A stretch of DNA of 64,000 nucleotides. It comes from Janthinobacterium fluminis (GTDB taxonomy: Bacteria; Pseudomonadota; Gammaproteobacteria; Burkholderiales; Burkholderiaceae_D). The stretch is taken from assembly GCF_028595325.1 (NCBI RefSeq), contig NZ_JAQQXR010000003.1, forward strand, positions 248,001 to 312,000, in the 5' to 3' direction. Below the pieces are notes generated by a model, which saw nothing but the letters and a program-made list of their open reading frames with translations, was not told where the DNA came from and ran no database searches. Position 1 is the first letter of the stretch; the number at the start of each line of letters is the position of its first letter. Position numbers and translations under genes: made by a program. Below, one piece after another: positions 27,665 through 36,616 of this stretch.

Positions 27665-28453
27665 ATGGGTTGGAAAGATGCATTTGAATATATGCGCGGC
27701 GTCGCCTCGAAGCACGGCGCCGGCACCCAGCCGCGCCGCGAGGACGAGGGCCTGCCGCTGGGCGCGCGCATCGGCAGCGTCGTCAACCTGCAGCAGTCGC
27801 CTTTCATCCGCGCCAACAGCAACGGTTCGCTGATCAGCCTGCCGACGCCGGCCGACACGCGCGTGCTGGCCGTCTCGCAGATCAAGCTGAACATGGCCGG
27901 CGGCTTGTACCGCTACTACCTGGCCAAGGGCGACGTCGACGCCAAGGAAAAGTTCTTGCAAGTGTTCCGCAACGGCCAGGGCGAGATCGCCGAGCTGATG
28001 TACTGCACCCAGCTGGCGCGCGTGGTGCCGGAGACGGCCGAGGACCAGGACGCCTACACGGGCGTGTCCGGCAGCGGCCTGGGCGACAAGACGTACCGGC
28101 TGTGGCGCGAGCAACTGGGCGACATCGGCCTGGACGAAGCCGACCTCGACCTGGTGTTCGGCGACGGCGACAGCATCGACTACTGGCGCGACGCCGGCAG
28201 TACCGACGCCGAGTTCGTCGCGCCGTTCAGCGGCACCGAGGTGCGCCTCGACGACGCCAGCGGCAGCCAGGGCTTGAAGCAGGAAATGTATTTCATGCCG
28301 TATGTGCGCGAACTCAAGGGTGGTGGCCACGAGTATCTGCTGATCACGACGGAAATCATCGCCAGCGTCAACGGCGATACTTCACAACGCGGTATCCATG
28401 TCGACTTCGTCATTGGCATACCGTTTGAGCAGGAACGGGTCGTCATCCAATAA
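27665..28453 (+). CDS. DUF2491 family protein (YjfK-like)
   Basis: 262 residues, cytoplasmic, no signal peptide or helix. Similar in character to the DUF2491/YjfK family: LGARIGSVVNLQQSPFIRA near the N-terminus, GLYRYYLAKGDVDAKEKFLQ, and a VDFVIGIPFE C-terminus. Function unknown. In enterobacteria yjfK lies with yjfJ (PspA-like), and here too the next gene encodes a PspA-like coiled coil. The ATG at 27665 lies 1 bp after the preceding stop. Confidence 0.8.
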   Translation: MGWKDAFEYMRGVASKHGAGTQPRREDEGLPLGARIGSVVNLQQSPFIRANSNGSLISLPTPADTRVLAVSQIKLNMAGGLYRYYLAKGDVDAKEKFLQVFRNGQGEIAELMYCTQLARVVPETAEDQDAYTGVSGSGLGDKTYRLWREQLGDIGLDEADLDLVFGDGDSIDYWRDAGSTDAEFVAPFSGTEVRLDDASGSQGLKQEMYFMPYVRELKGGGHEYLLITTEIIASVNGDTSQRGIHVDFVIGIPFEQERVVIQ

Positions 28454-28500
28454 GGGATGGCCCTGGTGTGGTGTTTTCAATTTCAACGAGAGGAAGAAAA

Positions 28501-29265
28501 ATGAGCAATTCGAATGGCTGGGGATTGACGGCACGCCTGATTTCAAAACACTTTGGCGTATTGGGCGACCGCGTCTCCGAGGCGATCGCCAACTTCGACC
28601 CGGAAACGGCGACCGAAGCGGACCGCGACCGCCTGGCCGACACGCTGCGCGCGACGGCGCAAAAGCTGGCCTCGGCGCGCGCCTCCTTCGACAAGGAGCA
28701 TACCGACGTCGTCAACCTGCGCAATCTGATCGCCAACGACGAAAAGGCCACGGAAACGCTGGGCGAGCGCCTGGCCGCCGGCAAGATCTCCGAAGCGACG
28801 ATCAATATGTTCTGCGACGAGCTGGAGGCGAACAAAGCCCGCCTGCCGCAGGAAATCCAGGAAGAGGCGGACGCCCAGCAATACATGGACGAGCTGCAAA
28901 AGATCGTCGACGCGCTGTCGAAGCAGCTGGCCGACTTCGACTCCGCCGCCAAGAAGGCGATGCAGGCGCTGGCCACGGCCAAGGCGCAGAAGGATCTGCA
29001 GTCGCTGCGCGCCGAGCGCCAGAGCCAGCTGGCCGGCCTGTCCGGCCTGCAGGGCAATTCCAGCGCGCTGGAAGCGCTGACGCGGCGCGCCCAGACCGTC
29101 AGCAACGAGGCGGCCGGCATGCGCATCGTCGCCGACATCGGCCAGCGCCCGATCGACCAGGCCGCTGAAATCGACGCCATCCGCAAATCCGTCAGCCAGG
29201 CCGACACGGCCGGCGAATCGGCGCTGGAGCGCCTGAAGCGCCTGTCGGGAAAAAGCGCCGTCTAA
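28501..29265 (+). CDS. PspA/IM30-like coiled-coil protein (YjfJ-like)
   Basis: 254 residues, almost entirely helical and charged, with no membrane segment. It has long heptad stretches (residues 60-200) and a C-terminal helix TAGESALERLKRLSGK resembling the end of YjfJ/PspA proteins. Expected to be a peripheral membrane or stress protein acting with the DUF2491 partner; this is by analogy with yjfJ-yjfK. The ATG at 28501 is preceded by GAGGAAG. The gene ends at a terminator at 29284. The family call is moderate because overall similarity is judged by eye. Confidence 0.62.
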   Translation: MSNSNGWGLTARLISKHFGVLGDRVSEAIANFDPETATEADRDRLADTLRATAQKLASARASFDKEHTDVVNLRNLIANDEKATETLGERLAAGKISEATINMFCDELEANKARLPQEIQEEADAQQYMDELQKIVDALSKQLADFDSAAKKAMQALATAKAQKDLQSLRAERQSQLAGLSGLQGNSSALEALTRRAQTVSNEAAGMRIVADIGQRPIDQAAEIDAIRKSVSQADTAGESALERLKRLSGKSAV

Positions 29266-29283
29266 GCCCGGCGCGCTACAATA

Positions 29284-29334
29284 CCAGGCGGGCGCGGCGC
29301 GACAAGCGCGGCACCCCCTGGTTTTTTATTTTTA
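29284..29334 (+). terminator. Terminator after the PspA-like gene
   Basis: Hairpin with outer arms CCAGG (29284-29288) and CCTGG (29317-29321) and a GC-rich interior, followed by six T residues and a further T-run. Confidence 0.75.
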
Positions 29335-29355
29335 CGCAATTCGATTGGAACAAAC

Positions 29356-29631
29356 ATGGAAACGATCCCACGCAGCGAATCTTTGATCGAGTACCCGAGC
29401 GACTTCCCGATCAAGGTGATGGGCCCGACCCATATCGACTTCGCCGCCACCATCACCGAGGTGGTGCTGGGCTTCGACCCGACCTTCCACGCCGGCAAGC
29501 TGGAAGAGCGCCCCTCGGCCAAGGGCAACTACACGGGCCTGACCGTGATGGTGCGCGCCACCAGCCGCGAGCAGCTCGACGCCCTGTACACGGCGCTGTC
29601 GGCGCACCCGATGGTGAAGATCGTCATGTAA
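29356..29631 (+). CDS. YbeD/DUF493 family protein
   Basis: 91-residue ACT-like alpha/beta protein of the YbeD family ([15 protein letters not shown], then [21 protein letters not shown]). It sits directly upstream of lipB, as in many proteobacteria, and is thought to modulate lipoate metabolism; the mechanism is not established. GGAACAAAC lies before the ATG. Confidence 0.92.
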   Translation: METIPRSESLIEYPSDFPIKVMGPTHIDFAATITEVVLGFDPTFHAGKLEERPSAKGNYTGLTVMVRATSREQLDALYTALSAHPMVKIVM

Positions 29632-29716
29632 GCCAAGGGCTGCGGCCTGTGCCGCGGCCGGCAAGGAGCGCCGCCCCTGCCTTATAATGGCGGGTCCAAC
29701 CAATTGCGACCTGCCC

Positions 29717-30421
29717 ATGTCCACACCGCGCGCCACCACGGCGCTGATCCGCCACCTCGGCCTGGCCGACTACGAACCGACGTTTGCCGCGATGCGCGCC
29801 TTCACCGACGCGCGCGGCGTCGGCACGCGCGACGAACTATGGATCGTCGAACACCCGCCCGTGTTCACGCTGGGTCTGGCGGCCGACCGCGGCCACCTGC
29901 TGAGCGGCGCCGGCGTCCCCGTGCACGGCGTTCCCGTCGTGCAGACCGACCGCGGCGGCGAAGTCACCTTCCATGGCCCCGGCCAGGTGGTGATCTACCT
30001 GCTGATGGACCTGCGCCGCAACAAGCCGGGCGGCAAGCTGTATGCGCGCCAATTCGTCCACAAAATCGAGCAAGCCATCATCAATGTGTTGGCGGCGTAT
30101 AATCTGGCTGGCGAGCGCGTCGAGGGCGCGCCCGGCATTTACATTGCCGACGGGCCGCGCAAGGGCGCCAAAATCGCCGCGCTGGGCCTGAAAGTGCGCG
30201 GCAACGGCTGCACCTACCATGGCGTATCGCTGAACGTGGCGATGGACCTGGCGCCATTTAGCTGGATCAACCCGTGCGGCTACTCCGGACTGAAGACGGT
30301 GGACATGCGCAGCATGGGCGTGGACGCGGCGCTGGCCGACGTGCAGCAGGCGCTGGCCCAGGAACTGAACGTACAACTCGAAGCGGGCGGCGCCGTGCGC
30401 CCCGCAGCAGCAACCGAATAA
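29717..30421 (+). CDS. lipB: Octanoyl-[acyl-carrier-protein] transferase LipB
   Basis: Transfers octanoate from ACP to lipoyl domains. 234 residues with the conserved [48 protein letters not shown] (catalytic lysine and cysteine region) and [14 protein letters not shown]. The frame opens at 29687, but the ATG at 29717 (MSTPRATT) fits the family. A perfect TATAAT at 29683-29688 could be a -10 giving a short leader. lipA follows 33 bp later. Confidence 0.95.
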   Translation: MSTPRATTALIRHLGLADYEPTFAAMRAFTDARGVGTRDELWIVEHPPVFTLGLAADRGHLLSGAGVPVHGVPVVQTDRGGEVTFHGPGQVVIYLLMDLRRNKPGGKLYARQFVHKIEQAIINVLAAYNLAGERVEGAPGIYIADGPRKGAKIAALGLKVRGNGCTYHGVSLNVAMDLAPFSWINPCGYSGLKTVDMRSMGVDAALADVQQALAQELNVQLEAGGAVRPAAATE

Positions 30422-30454
30422 CGTAACTACTAAGCCCCCAGGGCATGCAGCCAA

Positions 30455-31453
30455 ATGACTTCTGAGACCACCTCCAGCATCGCCCCCGCTTACAACCCGA
30501 GCGAAAAGCAAAAAGGCGCCAGCAAGACGGCGCGCATCCCGATCAAGATCATCCCTATCGAGCAGGTCGAGCGCCTGAAGAAGCCGGACTGGATACGCGT
30601 CAAGGCGGCGTCGGCGTCGACGCGCTTCTACGAAATCAAGGAAATCCTGCGCGAGAACAAGCTCGTCACCGTCTGCGAGGAGGCCAGTTGCCCGAACATC
30701 GGCGAATGCTTCGGCAAGGGCACGGCGACCTTCATGATCATGGGCGACAAATGCACGCGCCGCTGCCCGTTCTGCGACGTCGGCCACGGCCGTCCTGACC
30801 CGCTCGACGCCGACGAGCCGGCCAATCTGTCGAAAACCATCGCCAAGCTGCGCCTGAACTACGTCGTCATCACCTCGGTCGACCGCGACGACCTGCGCGA
30901 CGGCGGCGCCGGCCACTTCGTCGAGTGCATCCAGCAAACCCGCGCGCTGTCGCCGAAAACCCGCATCGAAGTGCTGGTGCCGGACTTCCGCGGCCGCCTG
31001 GCCAAGGCGCTGGCGCTGTTCAAGGACGGCCTGCCGGACGTGCTGAACCACAACCTGGAAACCGTGCCGCGCCTGTACAAGGAAGCGCGTCCCGGCTCGG
31101 ACTACACGCATTCGCTGGAATTGCTGCGCGACTTCAAGGCGCTGTATCCGGAGGCGGTGACCAAGTCCGGCATCATGGTGGGCCTGGGCGAAACCGACGA
31201 GGAAATCCTGCAGGTGATGCGCGACTTGCGCGCCCATAACGTCGACATGCTGACGATAGGCCAGTATCTGGCGCCGTCGGGCGATCACCTGCCGGTGCGC
31301 CGCTACGTGCATCCGGACGTGTTCAAGATGTTCGAGGCGGAAGCGTACAAGATGGGCTTCGTGCACGCGGCCGTCGGCGCGATGGTGCGCAGCTCCTACC
31401 ATGCGGACGAGCAGGCGCACAACGCCGGCGTGGAAGCGGCGCTCAACACCTGA
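30455..31453 (+). CDS. lipA: Lipoyl synthase LipA
   Basis: Radical SAM enzyme that inserts two sulfurs into protein-bound octanoyl groups. 332 residues with both iron-sulfur motifs: auxiliary cluster [12 protein letters not shown] and radical [11 protein letters not shown]. The C-terminal RSSYHADE provides the serine ligand of the auxiliary cluster. The final step after lipB; ends at a terminator. Confidence 0.97.
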   Translation: MTSETTSSIAPAYNPSEKQKGASKTARIPIKIIPIEQVERLKKPDWIRVKAASASTRFYEIKEILRENKLVTVCEEASCPNIGECFGKGTATFMIMGDKCTRRCPFCDVGHGRPDPLDADEPANLSKTIAKLRLNYVVITSVDRDDLRDGGAGHFVECIQQTRALSPKTRIEVLVPDFRGRLAKALALFKDGLPDVLNHNLETVPRLYKEARPGSDYTHSLELLRDFKALYPEAVTKSGIMVGLGETDEEILQVMRDLRAHNVDMLTIGQYLAPSGDHLPVRRYVHPDVFKMFEAEAYKMGFVHAAVGAMVRSSYHADEQAHNAGVEAALNT

Positions 31454-31476
31454 TCGCCGCCGGCGCCAGGCCGCAG

Positions 31477-31508
31477 CCGTCCAGCCATTCGCTGGGCGGT
31501 TTTTTTTC
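31477..31508 (+). terminator. Terminator after lipA
   Basis: Stem CCGTCCAGC (31477-31485)/GCTGGGCGG (31491-31499), one G-U pair, 5-nt loop, followed by eight T residues. Confidence 0.9.
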
Positions 31509-31645
31509 GCCCGGAGGCTGGCGCTTGCCTATTGCCTGGTGTCGGACCAGGCTGGGCTTGGTTGTCCAGTTTTTAACATTAATTGAGGCCGTTGCTCAAG
31601 GCAAGGAGGTCATCCTTGCCAAGGCTGGCAAACCGGCGGCTACTG

Positions 31646-32572
31646 CTATTTCTTGAACGGCCAAATCATTTCCCCCGAAAGGCAGCAGACCAGTCGGCGA
31701 TTGTCGGCATGGAAAAGGCTCGGGTCTGACGCGTCTTGGGTGCCGACGAAGAAAATCCATCCCTTGGCCAGCTTGTTTTTCTTGGCATCCTCGCGAGCCT
31801 CTTCGCGCGTTGTTTCAAATTCCGTCATCAGCGTGCCTCTGCGCGATTGGCTCCAGTCCGACCAGTTCACGCGGAGCCTGCACAGGATCTTATACGTGCC
31901 TTTTTCCTCATCCCATTCCCCTGAGTTGAGAGTCAGTTCGTAATAGTTATCCGAGACGACCGGATCGGCAGTCCAACGAATGGCCGCATAAAACAGGCGC
32001 GTCGGGGATTCGAGCGGCTCCGGTTTCTTGCGGCTGCTCAAGTGCGAAAAAATACGCGCATACGTGCTGCCGGGAACGCTTGGAATCTGAAGCGGCAGGA
32101 ATTCGCGGTCTTTTGGGAAATTCATGAACGTGCGGCACATCGGGCGGATGGTCTTTACGGTGTGCCCGTGGTGCCTTCTTAATCCTTCGCCATTTTTCCC
32201 GCCACGGCTACGTGGCTTGTCTTCAGCTTGTCCTTCAGGCAACCCATTGCCGTTTGCCTGGGCGGGACGTTCGTCAGTGAGCGTCAATCTGTTCGGGAAC
32301 GGGAGAGGAAACCCTTCGGGCGTGCCGACCCGCTCCTTTTTGCCCCTGCTGACGATCTTCTCCTGGCCATCTATGTCGCAGTCGATATGCTTATTGGAGG
32401 GGCCCAGCGTGAAATAGGGACGCTTCTTGTTGCGCGCCTTGTCGAACGATGCTGGGAATACCTGCGTGGCGCAGCCCCGGCAGATATAGGCTTCGCTATC
32501 AACCGTGTCCATGCCCCAAAGCTCTTCCGCTTCGACCAGTTCGTAGCTGTGCTTGTTGCGCGCAGTATCCAA
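31646..32572 (-). CDS. Orphan protein with N-terminal Cys/His cluster, lower GC
   Basis: 308 residues, not confidently assigned. The N-terminal 60 residues contain YICRGC and later KHIDCD, a C-x2-C...H-x2-C arrangement next to RPYFTLG, recalling the zinc-binding start of CoiA-type nuclease-like proteins; this is an inference from spacing only. The middle is polar and probably disordered (about 75-135). The C-terminal half is an alpha/beta region with ATP/nuclease-neutral motifs (RLFYAAIRW, YKILCRLRVNWSDWSQ, WIFFVGTQDASD). Visibly poorer in G+C than its neighbours. The start is a TTG at 32572 after AGAGGGAAA; the ATG at 32512 is an alternative but would cut into the presumed domain. Possibly acquired. 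Confidence 0.6.
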   Translation of the reverse strand: MDTARNKHSYELVEAEELWGMDTVDSEAYICRGCATQVFPASFDKARNKKRPYFTLGPSNKHIDCDIDGQEKIVSRGKKERVGTPEGFPLPFPNRLTLTDERPAQANGNGLPEGQAEDKPRSRGGKNGEGLRRHHGHTVKTIRPMCRTFMNFPKDREFLPLQIPSVPGSTYARIFSHLSSRKKPEPLESPTRLFYAAIRWTADPVVSDNYYELTLNSGEWDEEKGTYKILCRLRVNWSDWSQSRRGTLMTEFETTREEAREDAKKNKLAKGWIFFVGTQDASDPSLFHADNRRLVCCLSGEMIWPFKK

Positions 32573-32689
32573 TTTCCCTCTAGACTTTTATGATAGTTGC
32601 AGTATTGCAATGTGCGGTATTTCTACTGGTTTGACAAGCGTTCCCGGTAATCCTTCCTCGCCTTTCTCCAAAAGCTTGATCTGGCTCAA

Positions 32690-32718
32690 TTACAAATGAT
32701 TCTCATTTGCACTAGTAT
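32690..32718 (+). promoter_or_regulatory. Fur-box-controlled promoter of the TonB receptor gene
   Basis: TTACAA (32690-32695), 17 bases, TAGTAT (32713-32718). The spacer holds a perfect palindrome CAAATGA-TTC-TCATTTG (32693-32709), which fits a Fur operator of the AATGA-TCATT type. Iron-replete Fur would block the promoter. The ATG is at 32751. Confidence 0.75.
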
Positions 32719-32750
32719 GGGTTCTGCCATATCATTCATCGAGAATTTCC

Positions 32751-34814
32751 ATGTCAGTCACACCGCGCCCGTTCACGACGGGTCTGCTTGCCAGTTGCGC
32801 CCTGCTGTCCTCCGCCCCCCTATTTGCCCAGGATGTTGCCCCCGCCGGCGCCGTGGCGCTGCCCGCGCTGACCGTCACCGCCAAGGGTTACGCCGGCGAT
32901 GAGCTGGAAACGCCGCTGGCGACGAACGCCGTCAGCGGCGAGCAGATGCTGGCGAGCGGCGCCAACAATCCCGGCGAGGCGCTGCGCGGCTTGCCGGGGC
33001 TGGCCGTCGCCAGCGACGGCGCGCAGGGCCAGAACCCCGTCATCCGCGGCTTGAAGAAGGAGAGCGTGGTGCTGCTGGTCGACGGCATGCGCCTCAATTC
33101 GGCGCAGCCGGCCGGCGCCGTCGCGTCCTTCATGTCGCTGGGCTTGGCGGAGCGGATCGAAGTCGTCAAGGGGCCGGCGTCGGTGCTGTACGGCACCGGC
33201 GCGCTGGGCGGGGCGATCAATGTGCTGATGCCGCAGGCGACGTTCGCGCCCGGCGTGCATGTGCGCGCCGCCGCCAGCGTCGACAGCGCCAGCTCGGGCG
33301 TGCGCGGCACCACCGTCGTGCAGGCGGCGCGCGGCGACCACGCCGTCATGGCCGGCGCTTCGCTGGCGCGCATCGGCGACTACCGCGGCGCGTCCGGCAC
33401 GGTGCCGCGCACCGCCTACGACGCCGACAGTTTCATCGGCCAGTACCGCTTCCGCATCGACGCCGCCCAGCAGTTGCGCGTCTCCTTGCAGCGCCACACG
33501 GACAAGAATGTCTGGTATCCCGGCTCGGCCAAGCCGGGCACGCCGGCCGCGCTCGGCACGGTGACGGTGCATTCGCCGACGCAGACGCGCTCGCTGGCCG
33601 AGGTCGGCTACAGCCGCAAGGGCGGCGCCGGCGCGCTGGTGGACCTGGATGTGCGCGCCTACCGGCAGCAGGTGCGCCGGGTGGTGCAAGCCTACGCCAG
33701 CGGCATCGGCCGCGAGCAAAGCGACACGGATGTCAGTTTTGTCACCGACGGCGTGGACGCCCGCGCCAGTTGGCTGGCCGGCCCCGCGCATTTTCTCTCT
33801 GTCGGCGTCAACGCCTGGCAAATGCAGGCGTCGCCGCAGCGCTATCTGAATAATAATCCGCCGCGCTTCAACAACCATGTGCGCAACGATCCCTTCACGG
33901 ACGGCCGCATCGACGCGCTCGGCGTGTATCTGCAGGACGATATGCGCTTCGGCAAGCTCAATGTGTTGGCCGGCGTGCGCCACGACACGGTCAAGGGCGA
34001 GGCCGCCGCCGTCAACAACGGCGCGCAGAAGAGCGGCCTGTCGCGCCGCGACGGCGCCAGTTCCGGCAGCCTGGGCGTGATTTATGAGGTGGCGCCGCTG
34101 CTGCGCCCGTATGCGAATCTGTCGCGCGCCTTCCGCGCCGGCGAGATGCGCGAGCGTTTCGAGTCGTCGCCGCGCGGCGACGGTTATTACTACGCCGGCA
34201 ATCCGCAGATCAAGCCCGAGTATGCGCGGCAGTTTGAACTGGGCGTGAAGGGGGCCGGCGCCGTTGCCGATTATGCGCTGGCCGCCTACCGCACGGAGAT
34301 CAGCGACTTCATTTCCGGCCGGGTCAACGGCGCCGTGCTGGCCGGCCTGCCCGTGAAGCAGACGGAAAATATCGGCCGCGTGCGTTTGACGGGCGTCGAG
34401 GCGCAGGGGCGCTGGCAGTTCGCCGCCGGGCAGTGGGCCAGCGCCGCGTTTTCGCGCGTGCGCGGCGACAACCTGGATTTGAACGAGGCGCTGTTCCAGA
34501 TGCCGGCCGACGAGTTGTCGCTGGGCTGGAAGGGCAGCGTCGCGGCCGGCTGGAGCGCCGACGCGGCCTTGCGTCTGGTGGCGCGGCAGGACCGGGTCGC
34601 CAAGCTGTATTCGCGCGGCACGGAGAATGCCAGCGCCGGCTTCGCCACGGCCGATATCGGCGCCACCTACGCCTGGCGCGGCCAGAGCGTGCGCGTGGCG
34701 CTGAAAAACCTGGCCGGCAAGGCTTACCACGAGCATCTGGCCGAGGGTTTGTCGGGACGGGAAATCGAGGCGCCCGGGCGCAGCCTGATGGCCAGCTGGC
34801 AAGGAGGCTTTTGA
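32751..34814 (+). CDS. TonB-dependent outer-membrane receptor
   Basis: 687-residue receptor. Signal peptide (FTTGLLASCALLSSAPLFAQ), TonB-box-like LPALTVTAKG, plug domain with ALRGLPGLAV, GLKKESVVLLVDGMRLNS and IEVVKGPASVLYGTGALGGAINV, then a 22-strand-type barrel ending in the terminal phenylalanine of ASWQGGF. No N-terminal STN domain. The Fur-type operator points to iron or an iron chelate. The closest visible flavour is the haem/copper receptor group, but no FRAP/NPNL haem motif is evident, so the substrate is left open. The next gene starts 1 bp after its stop. Confidence 0.85.
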   Translation: MSVTPRPFTTGLLASCALLSSAPLFAQDVAPAGAVALPALTVTAKGYAGDELETPLATNAVSGEQMLASGANNPGEALRGLPGLAVASDGAQGQNPVIRGLKKESVVLLVDGMRLNSAQPAGAVASFMSLGLAERIEVVKGPASVLYGTGALGGAINVLMPQATFAPGVHVRAAASVDSASSGVRGTTVVQAARGDHAVMAGASLARIGDYRGASGTVPRTAYDADSFIGQYRFRIDAAQQLRVSLQRHTDKNVWYPGSAKPGTPAALGTVTVHSPTQTRSLAEVGYSRKGGAGALVDLDVRAYRQQVRRVVQAYASGIGREQSDTDVSFVTDGVDARASWLAGPAHFLSVGVNAWQMQASPQRYLNNNPPRFNNHVRNDPFTDGRIDALGVYLQDDMRFGKLNVLAGVRHDTVKGEAAAVNNGAQKSGLSRRDGASSGSLGVIYEVAPLLRPYANLSRAFRAGEMRERFESSPRGDGYYYAGNPQIKPEYARQFELGVKGAGAVADYALAAYRTEISDFISGRVNGAVLAGLPVKQTENIGRVRLTGVEAQGRWQFAAGQWASAAFSRVRGDNLDLNEALFQMPADELSLGWKGSVAAGWSADAALRLVARQDRVAKLYSRGTENASAGFATADIGATYAWRGQSVRVALKNLAGKAYHEHLAEGLSGREIEAPGRSLMASWQGGF

Positions 34815-34815
34815 T

Positions 34816-35823
34816 ATGGGCGCCGTGACGCGCGCGCTGCTGGCGCTGGCCCTGGCGGCCGCGGCCGGCATGGCCCAGGCCGGCAAGCTGCCGAAGCTGG
34901 TGCTGGCCGGCCCGTATGCGGGGGTGTCTTTTCCGTTGATGCATATGGTCGATAGCGGCGCGCTGGCCGATCTGGCCGATCGGGTCGAGTTCGTGGCCTG
35001 GCGCGACCCCGACCAGCTGCGCGTGCTGGCGCTGGACGGCAAGGCCGATATCGTCGCGATGCCGAGCACCGTCGCGGCGAATCTGTACAACCGCGGCAGC
35101 AAGCTGGCTTTGCTGAACGTGGCCAGCTGGGGCACGCTGTGGATGGTGTCGCGCGACGCCGGCTTGAAGACGCTGGCCGACTTCAAGGGCAAGGAGGTGG
35201 CCATGCCCTTCCGCGCCGACATGCCGGACATCGTCTTCGGCGTGCTGGCCGAGCGCCAGGGCCTCGACGTGCGCAAGGATTTCCGCCTGCGCTATGTCGC
35301 TTCGCCGCTGGACGCCATGCAGTTGCTGCTGACGCGGCGCGTCGACCACGTGCTGCTGTCGGAGCCGGCCGTGTCGATGGCCTTGCGCAAGAGCCGCTCC
35401 TTCCCCTTGAGCGCCGTGGCGCCGGACATCCACCGCAGCGTCGATTTGCAGCAGGAGTGGGGCCGCCTGTTCAAGCGCGAGGCGCGCATTCCGCAGGCCG
35501 GCATCGCCGCGCTCGGCAAGGCCAAGGATGACGCCGCGCTGACGGCGCGCGTGCTGGCCGCGTATGCGGCGTCGGAGAAGTGGTGCGCCGGGCATGCCGA
35601 CGCCTGCGGCGCGCTGGTGGCCAAGTACGCGTCCGTGCTGTCGGCCGAGGCGGTGGCGGACGCGGTCCGCTCGGCCCCCGGCACGGCCGTCACGGCCCAG
35701 AGCGCGCGCCCCGAGCTGGAGGCGTTTTACCGCGTGTTGCTGGGCAAGCAGCCGGCCCTGCTGGGCGGCAAGCTGCCGGACGCCGCATTCTACGGCGGCG
35801 CGGCGCCGCCGGCGCAGAAGTAA
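34816..35823 (+). CDS. ABC transporter substrate-binding protein, NitT/TauT type
   Basis: 335 residues with signal peptide (LLALALAAAAGMAQAGKL) and a COG0715-type binding fold. Conserved elements include ADIVAMPSTVAANLYNRG, WGTLWMVS, LADFKGKEVAMPF, DAMQLLLTRRVDHVLLSEP. This fold normally binds small anions or organics (sulfonates, nitrate, pyrimidine precursors). Here it sits in a Fur-controlled unit behind a TonB receptor, so the ligand may be a metal chelate. That is inference from context. No lipobox. Confidence 0.82.
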   Translation: MGAVTRALLALALAAAAGMAQAGKLPKLVLAGPYAGVSFPLMHMVDSGALADLADRVEFVAWRDPDQLRVLALDGKADIVAMPSTVAANLYNRGSKLALLNVASWGTLWMVSRDAGLKTLADFKGKEVAMPFRADMPDIVFGVLAERQGLDVRKDFRLRYVASPLDAMQLLLTRRVDHVLLSEPAVSMALRKSRSFPLSAVAPDIHRSVDLQQEWGRLFKREARIPQAGIAALGKAKDDAALTARVLAAYAASEKWCAGHADACGALVAKYASVLSAEAVADAVRSAPGTAVTAQSARPELEAFYRVLLGKQPALLGGKLPDAAFYGGAAPPAQK

Positions 35824-35824
35824 G

Positions 35825-36616
35825 ATGAAGCGCTGGCGCGACGCCCCGGCCGCCATCCTCTCCTATTTATGGAGCGGCTGGGGCGCGGTCGCCAGCCTGT
35901 GCCTGTTCTTCGCGCTGTGGGAATGGGGCGGGCAAGTGTGCGGGCCGCTGGTCTTGCCCGGCCCGCGCGCCGCGTTCGCCACGCTGGCCGGCATGATTGC
36001 GACGGGCGAGGCGTGGCCGGAGCTGGCCGTGACGGCGCGCCGGGCGCTGGGCGGCCTGGCGCTGGCGGTGGCCGCCGGCAGCGTGCTCGGCGTGCTCGCC
36101 GGCATGTCGATGACGGCGGCGATGGTGGCGCGCCCCCTCGTCACGCTGCTGGTCGGCATGCCGCCCATCGCCTGGCTGGTGCTGGCGCTGCTGTGGTTCG
36201 GCGCCGGCGACGCCACGCCCGTGTTCACCGTTTTCGTCGCCTGCTTCCCGCTGGTCTTCGTCGGCGCGCTGCAGGGCGCGCGCACGCTCGACGGCCAGTT
36301 GAAGGACGTGGCCCGGGCCTACCGCCTGCCGCTGCGCATGACCTTGCTCGACGTCTACCTGCCCCACGTCGTCTCCTACCTGTTCCCCGCCTGGATCACG
36401 GCGCTCGGCATGTCGTGGAAGATCGCCGTCATGGCCGAGCTGCTGGCCAGCGCCGACGGCGTCGGCGCGGCGCTGGCCGTGTCGCGCGCGCACCTGGACA
36501 CGGCCACCTCGCTGGCCTGGATAGTCGCCGTGCTGGGCCTGCTGCTGGGCGTCGAATATCTGCTGTTGGAACCCATCAAGCGCCACGTCGAGCGCTGGCG
36601 CCAGGCGAACCCATGA
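35825..36616 (+). CDS. ABC transporter permease, NitT/TauT type
   Basis: 263-residue inner-membrane permease with about six helices and the SsuC/TauC-type EAA loop (LKDVARAYRLPLRMTLLDVYLP is split by the helix; key residues A-G analogues at its centre). Starts 1 bp after the binding protein stop and overlaps the ATPase start by 4 bp (ATGA), so translation is coupled. Confidence 0.87.
   Translation: MKRWRDAPAAILSYLWSGWGAVASLCLFFALWEWGGQVCGPLVLPGPRAAFATLAGMIATGEAWPELAVTARRALGGLALAVAAGSVLGVLAGMSMTAAMVARPLVTLLVGMPPIAWLVLALLWFGAGDATPVFTVFVACFPLVFVGALQGARTLDGQLKDVARAYRLPLRMTLLDVYLPHVVSYLFPAWITALGMSWKIAVMAELLASADGVGAALAVSRAHLDTATSLAWIVAVLGLLLGVEYLLLEPIKRHVERWRQANP

Noticed and set aside
32820..35276. 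818-codon open frame opposite the TonB receptor and binding protein
   Set aside because: No signal peptide or domain; the plus-strand products are clear family members.
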